Part shown: positions 23,496 through 32,994 of the stretch, piece by piece
Layout: each line of letters begins with the position of its first letter
Numbering within the stretch: the stretch's first letter is position 1
Source: Acinetobacter nosocomialis
GTDB taxonomy: Bacteria; Pseudomonadota; Gammaproteobacteria; Pseudomonadales; Moraxellaceae
Assembly: GCA_025736915.1 (NCBI GenBank)
Contig: CP107049.1
Coordinates: 1,736,001 to 1,800,000, forward strand
Length of the DNA stretch: 64,000 bases
Direction: 5' to 3'
The notes under the pieces: model-generated
Told to the model about the DNA's origin: nothing
Database searches by the model: none
The model's input: the letters and a program-made list of their open reading frames with translations, nothing else
Made by a program: the position numbers and the translations under genes

Positions 23496-26330
23496 ATGAG
23501 CCAAAGTCATATCCGTATTCGAGGCGCACGTACCCATAACTTAAAAAATGTGTCACTCGATATTCCACGCGATAAATTTGTGGTGATTACGGGGCTATCA
23601 GGTTCAGGAAAATCTTCTCTTGCCTTCGATACCTTGTACGCCGAAGGACAGCGCCGTTACGTCGAATCGCTTTCAGCGTATGCCCGCCAGTTTTTATCGC
23701 AAATGGAAAAGCCTGAAGTCGACTCGATTGAAGGTTTGTCCCCAGCAATTGCCATTGAGCAAAAATCTACTAGTCATAACCCACGTTCAACGGTGGGTAC
23801 GATTACCGAAATTTATGACTATTTACGTTTGCTTTATGCACGTGTTGGTACACCATATTGCCCTGAACACGACTTGCCGATGGTTGCGCAAACCGTTTCT
23901 GAAATGGTCGATGCGGTAAAAAACCTTGAGGAAGGCACAGCACTTATGTTACTTGCCCCAGTGGTACGTGAGCGTAAGGGTGAATACAGTAACCTGTTCG
24001 AACAACTACAAGGCCAAGGTTTTGTTCGCGCGCGCGTAGATGGCGAAATCATTGATATTGATACGCCACCAGAACTCGACAAAAAGAAAAAACACACCAT
24101 TGAAGTTGTGGTTGACCGTTTTAAAGTACGTGATGACTTAGGCAACCGTATTGCTGAATCATTTGAAACCGCACTTCGTTTAGGTGGCGATATTGCTGTT
24201 TTATCATGGATGAATGGCGAACATCCTGATCGCGTCTTTTCTGCAAAACACTCATGTCCTGAATGTGATCGCGCAGTCGCAGAGCTTGAGCCACGTTTAT
24301 TCTCATTTAACAATCCGTTCGGTGCCTGCCCTGTTTGTGATGGATTAGGTACACGTAGTCACTTCAGCTCTGAAAAGCTCATTCCAAATCCTGATCTTGC
24401 AATTAGTGAAGGAGCTATTCGTGGATGGGATCGCCAACGTCCATATTACTATTCAATGCTACAAAAAGTTGCCGATCATTTTGGTTTTCAACTTGATACG
24501 CCTTGGAACCAGTTAGATAAAGACACTCAAAAGAAATTCTTACAAGGCACTGGCAAAGAAAAAATTGATTTAAGCTATATCGATGAACGCGGTCGTAAAC
24601 ATAATCGCGTGCAACCTTTTGAAGGGATTTTGCCGCATCTTGAACGTCGTTATCGTGAAACTGAAAGTAACTATGTACGAGATGATTTAGCTCAATATCT
24701 CTCTAATGCAGCATGTGATGCATGTGATGGCTCACGTCTAAATGAAATTTCACGCCATGTTCGTGTGAAAGACAAAACAATTGCTGACATTACCCGCATG
24801 TCGATTGGCGATGCGGAAAGCTACTATCAAGATTTAAATCTTGAAGGTGCTAAAGGCGAAATCGCAGATAAAATCTTTAAAGAAATCCGTGAGCGTCTAC
24901 ACTTCTTGGTGAGTGTTGGTCTGAACTATTTAAGTTTAGCTCGTTCTGCCGAAACGTTATCAGGTGGTGAAGCACAGCGTATCCGTTTAGCCTCGCAAAT
25001 TGGTGCAGGTTTAATGGGTGTGATGTATGTACTCGATGAACCGTCTATTGGTTTGCATCAACGCGATAATGATCGTTTATTACAAACCCTTATTCGCTTA
25101 CGTGATTTAGGCAACACGGTATTGGTTGTTGAGCACGATGAAGATGCCATTCGTGCAGCTGACCATATTATTGATATTGGTCCAGGTGCGGGTGTACACG
25201 GCGGTGTGATTATTGCTGAAGGTACGTATGATGAATTGGCTAAACATACCGACTCACTCACAGGACAATACCTTTCTGGCAAACTCAAAATTGAAGTGCC
25301 AAAAAAACGTACTCAATCACCAAGACCAGATGAATTTATCAAACTTTCTGGTGCAGCAGGTCATAACTTAAAAAATGTCGATTTAACCATTCCACTTGGC
25401 ATTATGACCTGTGTGACTGGCGTTTCAGGTTCGGGTAAATCAACACTGATTAACCGTACTTTGCTTCCATTGGCTGCAACACAACTTAATGGTGCAACGA
25501 CCTTAACCGCTGAAAAGTTTGATTCAATTGATGGTCTACAACACCTTGATAAAGTTGTTGATATTGACCAAAGCCCGATTGGACGCACGCCACGTTCTAA
25601 CCCTGCAACTTACACAGGGCTATTTACACCAATTCGTGAGTTATTTGCACAAACCCCAGAGGCAAAAGCCCGTGGTTATAGTGCTGGTCGTTTCTCGTTT
25701 AACGTAAAAGGTGGACGCTGTGAAGCCTGTGAAGGCGACGGCATGATTAAGGTCGCAATGCACTTCTTACCAGATATGTATGTGCCTTGCGATGCATGTC
25801 ATGGCAAACGTTATAACCGTGAAACGCTTGAAGTGGGTTATAAGGGCAAAAACATTTCTGATGTTCTAGAAATGACGGTTGAAGATGCTGCTGAATTCTT
25901 TAGTGCAATTCCAGTCATCCACCGCCGCTTAGAAACCTTAACTCAGGTGGGCTTAGGCTATATTCGTTTAGGTCAAGCTGCGACTACACTTTCTGGTGGT
26001 GAAGCACAGCGTGTAAAACTCGCACGTGAATTAGCTAAACGAGATACGGGTAAAACTTTATATATCTTGGATGAACCAACAACAGGTCTACATTTCCACG
26101 ATATTGCCAAGTTACTCGACATTTTGCATGAGCTGCGTAACAAGGGTAATACCATTGTGGTGATTGAACATAACCTTGATGTCATTAAAACTGCCGACTG
26201 GGTTGTGGACTTAGGTCCAGAAGGTGGTTCGGGCGGTGGTATGATCATTGCCGAAGGTACACCTGAACAAGTCGCGGAGGTTGAGATTTCCCATACTGGG
26301 CGCTTCTTAAAACCAATGTTGAAGCAATAA
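23496..26330 (+). CDS. uvrA: excinuclease ABC subunit A
   Basis: The 944-aa product shows both ABC modules: Walker [15 protein letters not shown] and [14 protein letters not shown], and signatures [12 protein letters not shown] and [12 protein letters not shown]. Zinc cysteines are in [10 protein letters not shown]...CPVCDGLG and in CEACEGDG...CDACHGKRY. UvrA scans DNA for damage and loads UvrB in nucleotide excision repair. The ATG at 23496 starts the family sequence [15 protein letters not shown]. The 295-bp upstream gap has TTGAAC near 23381 and TATCAT near 23399 but no obvious SOS box. A terminator follows. Confidence 0.97.
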   Translation: MSQSHIRIRGARTHNLKNVSLDIPRDKFVVITGLSGSGKSSLAFDTLYAEGQRRYVESLSAYARQFLSQMEKPEVDSIEGLSPAIAIEQKSTSHNPRSTVGTITEIYDYLRLLYARVGTPYCPEHDLPMVAQTVSEMVDAVKNLEEGTALMLLAPVVRERKGEYSNLFEQLQGQGFVRARVDGEIIDIDTPPELDKKKKHTIEVVVDRFKVRDDLGNRIAESFETALRLGGDIAVLSWMNGEHPDRVFSAKHSCPECDRAVAELEPRLFSFNNPFGACPVCDGLGTRSHFSSEKLIPNPDLAISEGAIRGWDRQRPYYYSMLQKVADHFGFQLDTPWNQLDKDTQKKFLQGTGKEKIDLSYIDERGRKHNRVQPFEGILPHLERRYRETESNYVRDDLAQYLSNAACDACDGSRLNEISRHVRVKDKTIADITRMSIGDAESYYQDLNLEGAKGEIADKIFKEIRERLHFLVSVGLNYLSLARSAETLSGGEAQRIRLASQIGAGLMGVMYVLDEPSIGLHQRDNDRLLQTLIRLRDLGNTVLVVEHDEDAIRAADHIIDIGPGAGVHGGVIIAEGTYDELAKHTDSLTGQYLSGKLKIEVPKKRTQSPRPDEFIKLSGAAGHNLKNVDLTIPLGIMTCVTGVSGSGKSTLINRTLLPLAATQLNGATTLTAEKFDSIDGLQHLDKVVDIDQSPIGRTPRSNPATYTGLFTPIRELFAQTPEAKARGYSAGRFSFNVKGGRCEACEGDGMIKVAMHFLPDMYVPCDACHGKRYNRETLEVGYKGKNISDVLEMTVEDAAEFFSAIPVIHRRLETLTQVGLGYIRLGQAATTLSGGEAQRVKLARELAKRDTGKTLYILDEPTTGLHFHDIAKLLDILHELRNKGNTIVVIEHNLDVIKTADWVVDLGPEGGSGGGMIIAEGTPEQVAEVEISHTGRFLKPMLKQ

Positions 26331-26332
26331 AA

Positions 26333-26367
26333 CAAAAAGCCGGAAATCATTTTCCGGCTTTTTTTAT
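26333..26367. terminator. bidirectional terminator between uvrA and the GGDEF gene
   Basis: An 11-bp stem AAAGCCGGAAA/TTTCCGGCTTT with the loop TCAT and a T-run on both strands. Confidence 0.92.
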
Positions 26368-28070
26368 CCCTCTACAACATTTCGGCCCCGAGCTTTAGCT
26401 TTTAAAAGTGAACGGTCTGCTTTTTCTAACAGTTCCATCCAGCTTGTTGCTCCAATCGCAAAACCAATACTGACCGATACATGTAATTTTTCATGCGTAT
26501 TAGATAAATCAACTTCTTCTAAAGAAATCGCAATACGAATTTTTTCGGCCAAGAGACGTGCATCTAAAAATGGTATCTGCTCTAATAAAATTAAGAACTC
26601 ATCGCCACCATAACGAACTATTAAATCCGAAGCGCGCACATTCACTTTTAATTGATCTGCAATACGTTTAATCACTTGATCACCGACAATATGACCATAT
26701 TGGTCATTCACATCTTTAAAGCGATCTATATCAATAATCATTAAACAAGTTTGTGAAAATTTTTGAGGGTAGCTCTCCACAATTTTTAAATATTCAGATA
26801 AAGCCAAACGATTGGATACACCTGTTAAAGGGTCTGTATTTGCAATATTTTTAAGTTGGAATTCGAAAGCATCTCGCTGCTTAAGCATTCTTTGTAAACG
26901 ATCAATCGCTTCAAACAGTGAAATAAACTCACCCTTTTTAGGGTTCAACTCATCTACTGGATAATCTTTGCTATGAGATAAATCAAGAATTAAGGTACGG
27001 GCCTGAATAAGGGGCTCAAATACCCTTCTCTTTGCATAAATTAAGGTAAGTAAAGCAGCCGCTAACGATATACTAGAAATAAGCAAAGTCAGAAAGAATT
27101 TCTTTTTTGCCAAATAATTTTCTTGAGAAGCAATAAAGACACTTTTATTAAGTAGAAAATTTTGTAAATCGATGACTGTTGTAAATTTATCAACAATTTG
27201 GTCTGTCAGTTCAGTTCCATTTAAATGATAACTCTCATGTTTTTGGCTTTCTTCTAAAAGTTGACCAACAATAGGCACACCTTTATCTAAAAATTCAGTT
27301 TTAACTCTCGCGTAAAGGCGATGATATTCTGGAGTCTTAGCCTGCTCAGACTGTAGCGTATCTACAAGTGCCCATAAGTACCGAGCTTGTTGTTGAGTCT
27401 GCAAAGAGCGCGCCCGATTATCATTGGGTATGGTTTCTTTAAAAGTCACTGGTGCAATAACATTAGATGCGGTGCGACCGGCCTGATCACGCATATCGGT
27501 TAATACAACAATCAAAGTAAAATAGTTATTAATTTGGCTATCTTTACTTTTTAACTGCAACATAAGTTTTTGCAAAATTTCTCGGCAGCTATCCCAAGCA
27601 CCGAACATCCCCAAAATTGCATGATCGAATTGCATAGAGGTTCGTGCTTGTTCAGGTGTTGCGGCATAATAGTCGACGACAGCCCGCGCCTGCTTCAAAT
27701 CATCTTTAAATTTAGTATCTAAAGTATGTGCTAAATCGGAATAGCCTTCTTCCTTTAAAATACGAATAGTTTCATTAATTTGCTGATCGACAGTAAGTCG
27801 ATATTCTTTTAACTTCTTCTGATTTTTTAAAAAGTCGGCAGCGTTACTCGACATTAATTTATTTGCCGGTGCACGTTCTTTAGATACCTTATTTGCAACT
27901 TCAGCAATCGATTTTAAGCTTTTGATTTCAACCAAAGCTTGTTTAGTTTTTAAATACTCTTGATAACTGCTGACAATAAGAGGCACAGCCATAAACAGTA
28001 AGGACAGAATAATGACCAACATGAAGAAAAATAGTCGATTACTGATATGTTCTGAACGTAATCCTGACAT
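26364..28070 (-). CDS. membrane diguanylate cyclase (GGDEF)
   Basis: From the ATG at 28070 the protein has 568 aa. TM1 is at about residues 10-35 (RLFFFMLVIILSLLFMAVPLIV), followed by a long helical periplasmic sensor region. TM2 comes before a short HAMP-like linker, and a C-terminal GGDEF domain follows. The active-site motif GGDEF is intact (488-492), with an RASD inhibitory I-site just before it, so it should make c-di-GMP with product inhibition. No EAL domain is present. An upstream extension to 28196 is open but lacks family support; GGAG before the chosen ATG is far (12 nt), so the start is tentative. Confidence 0.88.
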   Translation of the reverse strand: MSGLRSEHISNRLFFFMLVIILSLLFMAVPLIVSSYQEYLKTKQALVEIKSLKSIAEVANKVSKERAPANKLMSSNAADFLKNQKKLKEYRLTVDQQINETIRILKEEGYSDLAHTLDTKFKDDLKQARAVVDYYAATPEQARTSMQFDHAILGMFGAWDSCREILQKLMLQLKSKDSQINNYFTLIVVLTDMRDQAGRTASNVIAPVTFKETIPNDNRARSLQTQQQARYLWALVDTLQSEQAKTPEYHRLYARVKTEFLDKGVPIVGQLLEESQKHESYHLNGTELTDQIVDKFTTVIDLQNFLLNKSVFIASQENYLAKKKFFLTLLISSISLAAALLTLIYAKRRVFEPLIQARTLILDLSHSKDYPVDELNPKKGEFISLFEAIDRLQRMLKQRDAFEFQLKNIANTDPLTGVSNRLALSEYLKIVESYPQKFSQTCLMIIDIDRFKDVNDQYGHIVGDQVIKRIADQLKVNVRASDLIVRYGGDEFLILLEQIPFLDARLLAEKIRIAISLEEVDLSNTHEKLHVSVSIGFAIGATSWMELLEKADRSLLKAKARGRNVVEG

Positions 28071-28299
28071 TTCTAGCTGGTACTCCGTAAATGTCCTACC
28101 ATCATCACAACTATAGAATGAAGTAATTAACTCGCATCCTAGCACTTTAATGAGCAGAAGTTCAGCAACAAAGTTTGAATAACGCAATATACGCATTCAT
28201 TGTTGGTATTTCATAAAAATCTGATCGAAAGAGCAAATGATGGCTATAGCAAAACTCCATTTTACAGCTGAAGTAAATTTCGCAATCCTATAAAAAGAT

Positions 28300-28361
28300 T
28301 CTTTTTCCTCGTGGATGCCACTCCCAGCATCCGAAACCCAGCGCTAAGCTGGGTTCTTTTT
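28300..28361 (+). ncRNA. candidate small RNA ending in two stable hairpins
   Basis: On the plus strand, GGATGC/GCATCC (28313-28332, loop CACTCCCA) is followed by AACCCAGC/GCTGGGTT (28335-28355, loop GCTAA) and then C and five T. The second hairpin is an intrinsic terminator with no gene on this strand upstream, since the neighbouring GGDEF gene runs away from it. A TATAAA at 28289-28294 could be the -10, but the -35 is not convincing. The C-rich exposed loop is typical of regulatory RNAs. Confidence 0.5.
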
Positions 28362-28426
28362 ATACAAACTAAAAAGAAGAAATTTCATGTAATTTTTTTA
28401 ACAAATGTTAATGTTTTCTTATAGAT

Positions 28427-28501
28427 AAAAAAAAGCTCAACCTTGGGGAAAGCTGAGCTCGTAAAGTCTGATGTGATAACACATCGTATCTGGGAAAGCA
28501 C
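28427..28501 (-). ncRNA. candidate small RNA, about 75 nt, with two CUUUCCC motifs
   Basis: On the minus strand a TATAGT -10 (28507-28512) predicts a start near 28500. The RNA has an exposed GUGCUUUCCC segment, a hairpin GATGTG-TTAT-CACATC, and a terminator stem AGCTCA/TGAGCT whose loop carries CUUUCCCC, ending in eight U. Two single-stranded CUUUCCC copies could pair with GGGAAAG or purine-rich ribosome-binding sites. There is no ORF. The remaining DNA up to 28996 is AT-rich without other signals. Confidence 0.55.
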
Positions 28502-28996
28502 TTCTAACTATAAAAATGATAGATAGTGAACTTTGCAATTGAATTGTGTGACTTATCTCTAATTTTGTAAAGTTGATTAAATTGATCAGAATTAATTTTT
28601 TAATCGTTTTTTTGATTTAAAAACGTATTTTTTTTGCCTTATTCAATTATATAATAATTCAAAATAGATAGATTATTTAGATAAACTTAATCAAAATAAT
28701 GTTAACTATTACTCAAAATATATAAAAATTGAAACAAGAATAATGTTTGATCGACTATTTATTAATCATATCGACAATTTTATTAACGTTAAATCCGATT
28801 AATAAGATCATTTTTTCCAATTATGAATGTAATTATTTTTAAACTATTTATTGTCAAATCCTTAGGAAATTTAAGGTTTAGCTGCTTGTTAATGTTCATT
28901 TTTTTAGCAGGTTGACATAAAACACTTCAATTGATCTTTTTTTAACCATTTTTAACATAAGTGTCAAATTTCGTTAACATTCCGTTTCATCTATTA

Positions 28997-29024
28997 TTGA
29001 CTTCATAAATTGTTACAATACAAT
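28997..29024 (+). promoter_or_regulatory. sigma70 promoter of omp33-36
   Basis: TTGACT (28997-29002) and TACAAT (29019-29024) are separated by 16 bp, and the start codon lies 38 bp after the -10. This is a good match for a highly expressed porin gene. Confidence 0.65.
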
Positions 29025-29062
29025 GACCCAAGCTTTATCTCTTGTTAACGCTGGAAATGATT

Positions 29063-29944
29063 ATGAAAAAACTTGGTTTAGCCACTGCTGTATTATTAGC
29101 CATGACCGGTGCTCATGCTTATCAATTTGAAGTTCAAGGTCAATCTGAATATGTTGACACAACTGCAAACGATAAAAACTTCACTGGTACTGCTCAAGGT
29201 ACTTATTACTTCAAAAATGTTGATGCGTCTAAAGGTCCTTTAGCTGAAGCAGCTTTCTTAAACCAAGCATCTAACGTTTCTGTTGCTTATAACTATATCA
29301 AATATGATGAGAAAGACACTGTAAACGTTGAATCTCACACTTATGGTGTTAAAGGTGAAGCATACCTTCCAACTCCTTACGTACCAGTTTATGCTAGCGC
29401 ATCTTACAACCACACTATCAATGATTTTAAAGATGGCGTAAGTGATGACAACGGTGACCGTTATGCATTAGAAGCTGGTGCAATGTTGTTACCTAACTTC
29501 TTAGTTGCTGTTGGTTATACAAGTGTTGCTGATCAAATTTCTTTAGATGCATTCGGTGTTAATAAATACGGAATCGCTAAAGCAGTTGGTGAATCAGTTG
29601 CTATTGATGAAAAACAAGATGCTGTAACTGCTCGTACTAAATATGTTGGAAACATTGATGGTACTAACATGGCGATTGGTTTTGAAGCATTTGCTTTATT
29701 TGCTGAAGATAATGCTTACGGTATGAAAACTGATTTATTCGTAACTCCTAAGTTAAGTGTTGGTGCATCTTTTGCTGATGTATCTGCATTTAATTCTGGT
29801 TACGATCATGTTTGGGGTGGTCACACTCAATACTTCATCACTCCTGCTTTAGCAGTTGGTGCTGACTTCGTTAAAGCAAATGCGAAAGATGGCAACCCAC
29901 GTGATACACAAACTATCGGCTTAAATGCTAAATTCCGTTTCTAA
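29063..29944 (+). CDS. omp33-36: outer-membrane porin Omp33-36
   Basis: The 293-aa precursor has a signal peptide ending AHA before YQFEVQG. The mature beta-barrel has alternating hydrophobic strands and ends in the C-terminal F of LNAKFRF, the outer-membrane assembly signal. It matches my memory of the Acinetobacter Omp33-36/Omp34 porin, a water/small-solute channel whose loss is tied to carbapenem resistance and which is described as a cytotoxic virulence factor. The ATG at 29063 is chosen for the signal peptide, with GGAAATG upstream. A paralogue sharing PLAEAAFLN-ASNV is at 53449. Confidence 0.9.
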   Translation: MKKLGLATAVLLAMTGAHAYQFEVQGQSEYVDTTANDKNFTGTAQGTYYFKNVDASKGPLAEAAFLNQASNVSVAYNYIKYDEKDTVNVESHTYGVKGEAYLPTPYVPVYASASYNHTINDFKDGVSDDNGDRYALEAGAMLLPNFLVAVGYTSVADQISLDAFGVNKYGIAKAVGESVAIDEKQDAVTARTKYVGNIDGTNMAIGFEAFALFAEDNAYGMKTDLFVTPKLSVGASFADVSAFNSGYDHVWGGHTQYFITPALAVGADFVKANAKDGNPRDTQTIGLNAKFRF

Positions 29945-29964
29945 TTTAATTTAGAAATTGAATT

Positions 29965-29995
29965 TAAAAAAAGGACTCAATTGAGTCCTTTTTTA
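29965..29995. terminator. terminator after omp33-36
   Basis: AAAAAGGACTC/GAGTCCTTTTT surrounding AATT; it serves omp33-36 and possibly the convergent betT. Confidence 0.92.
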
Positions 29996-30001
29996 TGGCT
30001 T

Positions 30002-31969
30002 TTAACTACGTACGATATTTAAGAAATGTAAGTGACGTTCGTACTGATCAATAATATCTTGGATCAAATCTTCCTGTGTCCAGTCCATTACATCATAGTT
30101 TTGTCCACCCTCTCTTAAAAACACCTCAGCTTGGAAATATTGACCATCTTCGGCTTCAGTACGCCCAATTAAAAAACTTGGTGGCACTGTTTCACGTGAA
30201 ACAACTTTATAAATAAAATTAATTTCATGGTGATGATCGACTCGAAGTTGCATTCCATCCTCAACTTCACTAATTGAAACCTCAAGATGACGGCGTTTAA
30301 ACTCATGCTGAATATTTTCAAAAGCACGTGAAACCTGCTTTTCAATATATTGCTTAACCTCTTCTTCGCTATGAGGATAATGCATGATTAAGCCAAGACG
30401 TTGTTGCCAACTCCTAGGGTTATGAATAGCACGCGGGGTAATGCGAGCTTCCTGAATTGCTTGCATTTTCGTGACATCGAGATGTAAAGCTTTTATAAGT
30501 CCCCAGCTCATCAGCAGCATGACTACCGTAAATGGCAACGCACTCATAATGATTGAAGACTGAAGTGCAGCAAGTCCACCCACCAAGAGTAAAATAATAG
30601 CCAGCACTGCCATGAGTACTGTCCAAAACAAACGCTGCCATGTGGGTGAGTTATCAGTTTTTGCAGTTAAGTAGTCTGTAACGAGTGCCCCTGAGTCAGC
30701 AGAAGTCACAAAGAATAAAACCACTAAAATAGTAGCTAGAATGTTCATAACACCTGACCATGGCAAGTGTCCTAAGAATTCAAACAGTGCAACTGATGAA
30801 TCTTGCTGAACAGCCTGGATGAGAGTGGTTTGATGTTCATGAATAATGCTAAATAACGCAGCATTTCCTAAAAAGCCCATCCAGATAATGGTAAAGCCTG
30901 TTGGAATAAGAAGAACACCTACAATAAACTCTCGAATAGTACGACCACGTGAAACCCTTGCGATAAACATACCCACAAATGGTGACCATGAAATCCACCA
31001 AGCCCAATATAAAATGGTCCACCCCCCAATCCATCCATTTGGCTGATAAGCATATAAATTGAATGTCATGGTAAAAAGGTTAGAGATATATTGCCCTGTG
31101 TTTTGAATAGTGGTTTGAAGTAAATAAATACTAGGGCCAGCAATGAAGACAAATACTAATAATATTAAAGCTAAAACTAAGTTTAGTTCTGATAAGCGTT
31201 TGACCCCTTTATCTAGACCTAAGAACACAGATAATGAGGCTAAAATACTCACAAAAATAATGAGTAAAACTTGAATATTGGTACTTTGCTCGACACCAAA
31301 TAAGTAATGTAAACCAGAGTTAATCTGGGTGACACCAAATCCGAGAGAAGTCGCTACACCAAATACCGTACCAATGGTCGCAAATATATCAATGCTATCG
31401 CCCCAAGGACCATAAATCTTTTTACCAATGAGCGGATAAAGAGCCGAACGAGTCTTTAGAGGCAAATTATGACGATAAGCAAAATAAGCTAATGCTAAAC
31501 CGACCACAGCATAAATTGCCCATGCATGTAAGCCCCAGTGGAAAAAGGTCACACGCAGAGCTTGTTGTGCTGCATCAATGGTCTGTGGCTCACCGCTTGG
31601 TGGGTTGACATAGTGCATGACAGGTTCAGCAACGCCAAAGAACATTAAGCCAATACCCATACCCGCAGTAAATAACATGGCAAACCATGAACCGTTACTG
31701 TATTCGGGCTGGCTATGGTCAGGGCCTAATTTAATCCGACCTATCGAAGAACATGCAATATAAATCAGTAGGATAAGAAAGAAAGCAACCGATAAAACAT
31801 AAAACCAGCTAAATGAATCAGTGATCCACTGTTTTAACTGCTGTGTGAGAAGTTCAAAAGAACTCGGAGCGATCACAACAACTGCTAGGAATAAAGCAAT
31901 AATGATGACCGTACCCAAAAAGACATTGGGATTAACATTTGCGAACCAACTCGTTTGTTTGGAAGGCAT
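30002..31969 (-). CDS. betT: BCCT-family choline/betaine transporter
   Basis: The 655-aa protein has 12 helices with BCCT hallmarks: GMGIGLMFFGVAEP in the third helix and the Trp-rich segment WTILYWAWWISWSPFVGMF with GRTIREF. A C-terminal cytoplasmic domain of about 150 residues resembles the osmosensing tail of BetT. It probably imports choline driven by ions. No bet catabolic genes are in this window, so the substrate rests on family. GGAGGATTT precedes the ATG. Confidence 0.88.
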   Translation of the reverse strand: MPSKQTSWFANVNPNVFLGTVIIIALFLAVVVIAPSSFELLTQQLKQWITDSFSWFYVLSVAFFLILLIYIACSSIGRIKLGPDHSQPEYSNGSWFAMLFTAGMGIGLMFFGVAEPVMHYVNPPSGEPQTIDAAQQALRVTFFHWGLHAWAIYAVVGLALAYFAYRHNLPLKTRSALYPLIGKKIYGPWGDSIDIFATIGTVFGVATSLGFGVTQINSGLHYLFGVEQSTNIQVLLIIFVSILASLSVFLGLDKGVKRLSELNLVLALILLVFVFIAGPSIYLLQTTIQNTGQYISNLFTMTFNLYAYQPNGWIGGWTILYWAWWISWSPFVGMFIARVSRGRTIREFIVGVLLIPTGFTIIWMGFLGNAALFSIIHEHQTTLIQAVQQDSSVALFEFLGHLPWSGVMNILATILVVLFFVTSADSGALVTDYLTAKTDNSPTWQRLFWTVLMAVLAIILLLVGGLAALQSSIIMSALPFTVVMLLMSWGLIKALHLDVTKMQAIQEARITPRAIHNPRSWQQRLGLIMHYPHSEEEVKQYIEKQVSRAFENIQHEFKRRHLEVSISEVEDGMQLRVDHHHEINFIYKVVSRETVPPSFLIGRTEAEDGQYFQAEVFLREGGQNYDVMDWTQEDLIQDIIDQYERHLHFLNIVRS

Positions 31970-32133
31970 AAATCCTCCATATTATTTTAATGAAAATGAG
32001 AGGCTTAAAGCCAATAAAGACATTCAGTAATGAACAAAGTTATATCTTTCAATAGAGAAAGCCGATAATACTTTAAGTAAACTTAAATAATATTGCAGTT
32101 ACAAAGGTGTAAATAAACTCAACACCTCCTTCT

Positions 32134-32826
32134 TTATTTATCAGAATTCTTTTTAGGTGCGTGTGAGATGTACTGTAAAGCGATTAAACGTGTAACAATT
32201 AATGCCAAGTACATAACGCCACAAAACATTTGTAACATCGCTAGAACACGTGCTGGTGGGCTAAGAGGCATGAGGTCAGACAGTCCTGTTGCTGACTGCA
32301 AACTAAAGCTTAAAAACAGTAAATCTAGCCAAGTTTGTATGTGATGGACATGGTTTGGATTTTGAAAGCTATTGGGAATTAATAGCTGACAAATGTTGTA
32401 TAAAAATGCAAAGCCCCAAGCGATTAGGGTAAAAACAGCTGCTGCTGCAAACAATTCATCCCGTGTTAGATATCGGTCGGCAAACATATAACGAAATAAA
32501 CCATAAGCTGCCGAAAAGTAAGCTAACGCTTCACAACTATGGGCAAAAATCTGGATCGTTAAATTGCTGTAGCCTAATAAAATAAAAACGGAAGATACAA
32601 TTGCTCCACTTACAAATGTGAGACCCAGAAAAGTGAACATAGGGGTCTGACGAATAACCTTAGCAATAATGAGTAAAGCGAGAACTCCTAATGCCCAAGT
32701 GAAGGTTCTATACGCCTCATTATCAAAAGTCAGCATGGACAGAATAAGTAAAATGAACTGCACAAACAGCAACCATGCCGAAGGCAACAATCGAAAGCCT
32801 GCCCAAAACTCGATGATAGATCGCAT
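32134..32826 (-). CDS. ion-channel family membrane protein
   Basis: The 230-aa protein has about six hydrophobic helices and ends with a pore-loop-like segment LFLSFSLQSATGLSDLMPLSP and a last helix. The order (S1-S4-like part, then P-loop and final helix) fits two-pore-type ion channels, but the K+ filter T-x-G-Y-G is replaced by TGLSD. Ion specificity is therefore unknown. It lies 164 bp upstream of betT on the same strand. Confidence 0.7.
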   Translation of the reverse strand: MRSIIEFWAGFRLLPSAWLLFVQFILLILSMLTFDNEAYRTFTWALGVLALLIIAKVIRQTPMFTFLGLTFVSGAIVSSVFILLGYSNLTIQIFAHSCEALAYFSAAYGLFRYMFADRYLTRDELFAAAAVFTLIAWGFAFLYNICQLLIPNSFQNPNHVHHIQTWLDLLFLSFSLQSATGLSDLMPLSPPARVLAMLQMFCGVMYLALIVTRLIALQYISHAPKKNSDK

Positions 32827-32947
32827 TTAATTATTTTCCATTTTTCTTTATGTTTTGAATTATAGAAAATCATACTGTACAAAAAATAGGATAAACAAGT
32901 TGTTCTTTATTAAGGAGCTTCTTTTGAGTAAGCCATACAAGAGAAAC

Positions 32948-32974
32948 AAAAAAAGCCCCGTAGGGCTTTTTATG
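32948..32974. terminator. bidirectional terminator after actP
   Basis: AAAGCCC-CGTA-GGGCTTT stem with A7 and T5 flanks, 20 bp past the actP stop. Confidence 0.85.
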
Positions 32975-32994
32975 AGATGTTCAATATATTTTGA

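Noticed and set aside
23834..24313. 159-codon frame antisense to uvrA
   Set aside because: It lies wholly inside a certain gene; Ser/Arg-rich shadow typical of antisense frames.
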